Of a stretch of 64,000 nt of DNA, positions 61,855 to 64,000 are shown one piece after another. Within the stretch, counting starts at the first letter, position 1. Every line of letters begins with the position of its first letter. The stretch comes from Chromatiaceae bacterium. Its GTDB lineage: Bacteria > Pseudomonadota > Gammaproteobacteria > Chromatiales > Chromatiaceae. The notes below the pieces were generated by a model that saw nothing but the letters and a program-made list of their open reading frames with translations, was not told the origin of the DNA and searched no databases. Where the stretch lies: positions 434,001 through 498,000 of the forward strand of contig JADKCI010000001.1 in the NCBI GenBank assembly GCA_016714645.1, written 5' to 3'. A program made the translations under genes and the position numbers.

Positions 61855-64000
61855 TCAGTATTCCTGCAGCATGGTCAGCTCATTCTCGGCCTGGCGCAGG
61901 CGGAGGGCCAGGGTGCGGGCCAGGCCCTGAAGCATGTTAAACCCTAAGCGTTTATGCTCCTCGGCCAGGATGTCGAAGTTCTTGCGCGACAGGGCATAGA
62001 GGATGGTGTCGGTCAGCGCCACGGCCTCGTTGGTGCGTGGACGGTCGTCGAGGAAGGACAGGCCCCCGAAGAAGTCGCCACGCCCGTAGGTGGCGATGTG
62101 GCGGGTATGGCCGGCGCCGACCGGGGCGAAGAGGCGCACCGCGCCCCGCCGGATCCAGTAAATGCCGTCGCCCTCGGAACCCGTGCCGAAAATGATATCC
62201 CCGGCCTTGTAGGCGCGCTCCTCCAGGCGCGCCTCCAGGTCATGCAGGGTTTCATCCTTTCTATTGCCAAAGATCTCCATCTCATGTAACTGGATGGGCG
62301 GCTCTTCCTCTTCCAAAACCTCCAGGGGGGCATCCCTTTCGCCCAGGAGGCGGTCCTCGACCCACTCGATGGCATTATCCAGGGTCGGAAAGACGCGCAT
62401 CGTCGCCTCGTCCGGGATGATGACGCCGGTTTGTTCAAGAAATTCCCGCAGGTTGCGGCCATTAGCCAGCATTTCGGGGATGCCGGAGAGAATCAGCAGG
62501 GCACCCTTCTCCGCCAGGCCCTCGCGCACGATGACCAGGAGGTGGGCCGCGGTGACGTCCATCGACTGGACCCGCCTGAGGTCCAGGATCATGTAGTGGC
62601 GCTTGCCGAACTCGGGTTCGAGTTGGGAATAGAGTTGCTGAGAGGTGCCAAAAAAGAGGCTGCCCTGGAGCTCGAAGATGACGGCCTGGTCACCCTTTTT
62701 CTCGATGATGTCCATTTCCGATTCCACCCGCTTGAAGGTGGACGACACCTGGTTGACGTAAACCTTGCGGCGGACGACGGCACCGCCGATCTGCTCGCGC
62801 ACGAACAGGAGGATGGCCAAGCCGACGCCCGTCCCGGAGGCCGCGATCAGGCCAACGGTGAGGGCGACCATGACGACGGCCAGGACCACCACAAAGTCGA
62901 AGACCGTCGCCCGCGATTGGATGAAGTGCAGGGGTTCGCGGTCAATCATGCGAATGCCGACGACGATCAGGACACCCGCCAGGGCGGCCACGGGGATCCA
63001 GGCCAGGAAGGAACCGAGGGCCAGGGCGGCCACCAGGGCGAAGACACCTTCCAGAATGCCCGAAACCCGGGTGCGGCCACCGCTGTTGAGGTTGACCAGG
63101 GTGGGACCCATGGCCCCCGCTCCAGGGACGCCGCCGACGGACGAGGAGCAGATATTGGCGACGCCCTGCGCGACCAGTTCACGGTTGGAGTCGTGGCGGC
63201 TGCGCGTCAGTTGATCAACCACGACGCAGGTTTTCAGAGTGTCGATGGAGAGTAGCACGGCCAGGGTCGCGGCCATTCCAAACAGACCAGCCACCTGACC
63301 CAGGCGGAGATCGCCAATGTCCCGCCAGTGTCCGGAGACGGCGGCGATGATACCATCCTGCTGGGCGTTCATGGGGCCTACCACCAGAGGGTTTCCCTCA
63401 GTTTGCCAGAGGCTTGGGTCCACCATGGCCGCCAGACTGAAGTAGGTCGCCAGACCTGCCAGGATACCGATGATGGTGCCAGGTATCAGCTTCGTCAGTT
63501 TGGGACCGACAAAGGTAAAGAAGATGGTGGCGCCACCGACGGCGACGGCCCGCCAGTCCCAGAGGGCGGGTGCTGCCAGTATTTCCCACCAGTGGCTGCC
63601 CGGCGCGCCGAGTAATTTGGGGATCTGGCTGCCAAGGATGATGAGTCCCACGCCGGACATATAGCCGCTGACCACTGGGTAAGGAATGAATTTGATCAGG
63701 CGGCCGATGCCCACGAAGCCGAGCATCATCTGGCCGAGACCCGTGATGACGCCCAAGAGGATGAGCAGCAGGATGATGGCGTCGGCCTGCACCCCCTGTT
63801 GGTTCAGGGTGATGGCGAAGGCGGAGAGCACGGCGGCGGCTGGCGCGCAGGGGGTGGTGATGAGACGATCGGTGCCACCCAGCGTTGGGGCGACAAGGCC
63901 AAGCACGGTGGCGCCGATGATGCCGGCCATGGCGCCCAGGGACGCATAGCTCGGTCCGATGGCGGCATAGATGGTGACACCGAAGGCGATAGAAGAGGGG
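61855..64000 (-). CDS. SulP family anion transporter fused to STAS and cyclic-nucleotide-binding domains (5' end beyond window)
   Basis: At least 715 residues; the frame continues through the right edge (SIAFGVTIYAAIGPSYASLG upstream of the first ATG), so the start is missing. The SulP membrane core contains SGYMSGVGLIILGSQIPKLL, NICSSSVGGVPGAGAMGPTL and FVREQIGGAVVRRKVYVNQV. A STAS domain follows (AVIFELQGSLFFGTSQQLYS, ILDLRRVQSMDVTAAH), then a cNMP-binding fold (AYKAGDIIFGTGSEGDGIYW, GRGDFFGGLSFLDDRPRTNE). SulP proteins move sulfate, bicarbonate or other anions; the extra domain suggests control by a nucleotide. It ends before a strong terminator. Confidence 0.9.
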   Translation of the reverse strand, partial: PSSIAFGVTIYAAIGPSYASLGAMAGIIGATVLGLVAPTLGGTDRLITTPCAPAAAVLSAFAITLNQQGVQADAIILLLILLGVITGLGQMMLGFVGIGRLIKFIPYPVVSGYMSGVGLIILGSQIPKLLGAPGSHWWEILAAPALWDWRAVAVGGATIFFTFVGPKLTKLIPGTIIGILAGLATYFSLAAMVDPSLWQTEGNPLVVGPMNAQQDGIIAAVSGHWRDIGDLRLGQVAGLFGMAATLAVLLSIDTLKTCVVVDQLTRSRHDSNRELVAQGVANICSSSVGGVPGAGAMGPTLVNLNSGGRTRVSGILEGVFALVAALALGSFLAWIPVAALAGVLIVVGIRMIDREPLHFIQSRATVFDFVVVLAVVMVALTVGLIAASGTGVGLAILLFVREQIGGAVVRRKVYVNQVSSTFKRVESEMDIIEKKGDQAVIFELQGSLFFGTSQQLYSQLEPEFGKRHYMILDLRRVQSMDVTAAHLLVIVREGLAEKGALLILSGIPEMLANGRNLREFLEQTGVIIPDEATMRVFPTLDNAIEWVEDRLLGERDAPLEVLEEEEPPIQLHEMEIFGNRKDETLHDLEARLEERAYKAGDIIFGTGSEGDGIYWIRRGAVRLFAPVGAGHTRHIATYGRGDFFGGLSFLDDRPRTNEAVALTDTILYALSRKNFDILAEEHKRLGFNMLQGLARTLALRLRQAENELTMLQEY

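Noticed and set aside
1..64000. CRISPR arrays, rRNA genes, riboswitches
   Set aside because: No regularly spaced direct repeats, rRNA sequence or recognised riboswitch core was seen.

Overview
The window is high-GC bacterial chromosome, best read as a Gammaproteobacterium. The support is a Rep-type (not PcrA-type) helicase, a DUF2782 protein near polA, a full rnfABCDGE operon, ArgE and gammaproteobacterial-style tRNAs. Purple sulfur bacteria (Chromatiales) would fit the Rnf complex and a bacteriophytochrome-type heme oxygenase, but that narrower placement is inference. Both window edges cut genes: a heme oxygenase on the left and a SulP transporter on the right.

Layout. 1-9.2 kb: heme oxygenase (partial), a decayed phosphonate-type binding protein with an expanded heptanucleotide repeat, an unknown gene, polA, argE, a DUF2782 gene, rep, tRNA-Cys and tRNA-Leu. 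9.2-13.5 kb: an accessory island after tRNA-Leu, visibly richer in AT, holding an uncharacterised three-gene cassette (TIGR04255 protein, HTH protein, unknown protein) and an IS481-family element. 13.6-16.4 kb: a VIT1/CCC1-like transporter, a TRPM-type SLOG (LSDAT) protein and a decayed RyR-domain protein. 16.5-19.4 kb: old yellow enzyme, MBL-fold hydrolase and GDSL esterase. 19.5-21.2 kb: a gene graveyard with remnants of an HTH regulator, RecD2-like helicase, UPF0175/DUF3368 toxin-antitoxin pair and SNF2-type helicase. 21.2-30 kb: puuE, GNAT, lemA plus M48 protease, a frameshifted lipoprotein, hemerythrin, fpr, a CDGSH protein and a NamZ-type muramidase. 30.1-35.6 kb: rnfABCDGE.

36.2-52.8 kb, minus strand, is a complete-looking BREX type 3-like phage-defence operon. 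Transcription order is: HTH, BrxF, BrxC, AlbA_2/Schlafen-like protein, PglX (two ORFs split by a 1-nt frameshift), AAA15-type ATPase, TOPRIM/DUF4276-like partner, SNF2 helicase, PglZ, winged-helix protein. From pglX onward almost every junction is a 4-nt start/stop overlap, so the ATPase-partner pair is built into the BREX operon rather than lying beside it. The pglX frameshift separates the SAM-binding motif from the catalytic DPPF motif, and pglX also carries an in-frame REPIN-like inverted repeat. The methyltransferase therefore looks switched off or broken in this sequence.

53-64 kb: an outer-membrane beta-barrel protein, a transposase remnant, a small membrane protein, and an ion/phosphate transport block of two separate PiT + DUF47 pairs, an NhaD antiporter and a SulP-STAS-cyclic-nucleotide-binding fusion.

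Several single-base frameshifts occur in otherwise intact genes (pglX, rnfE, a lipoprotein). Each could be real or an assembly error, and read mapping would separate the two.
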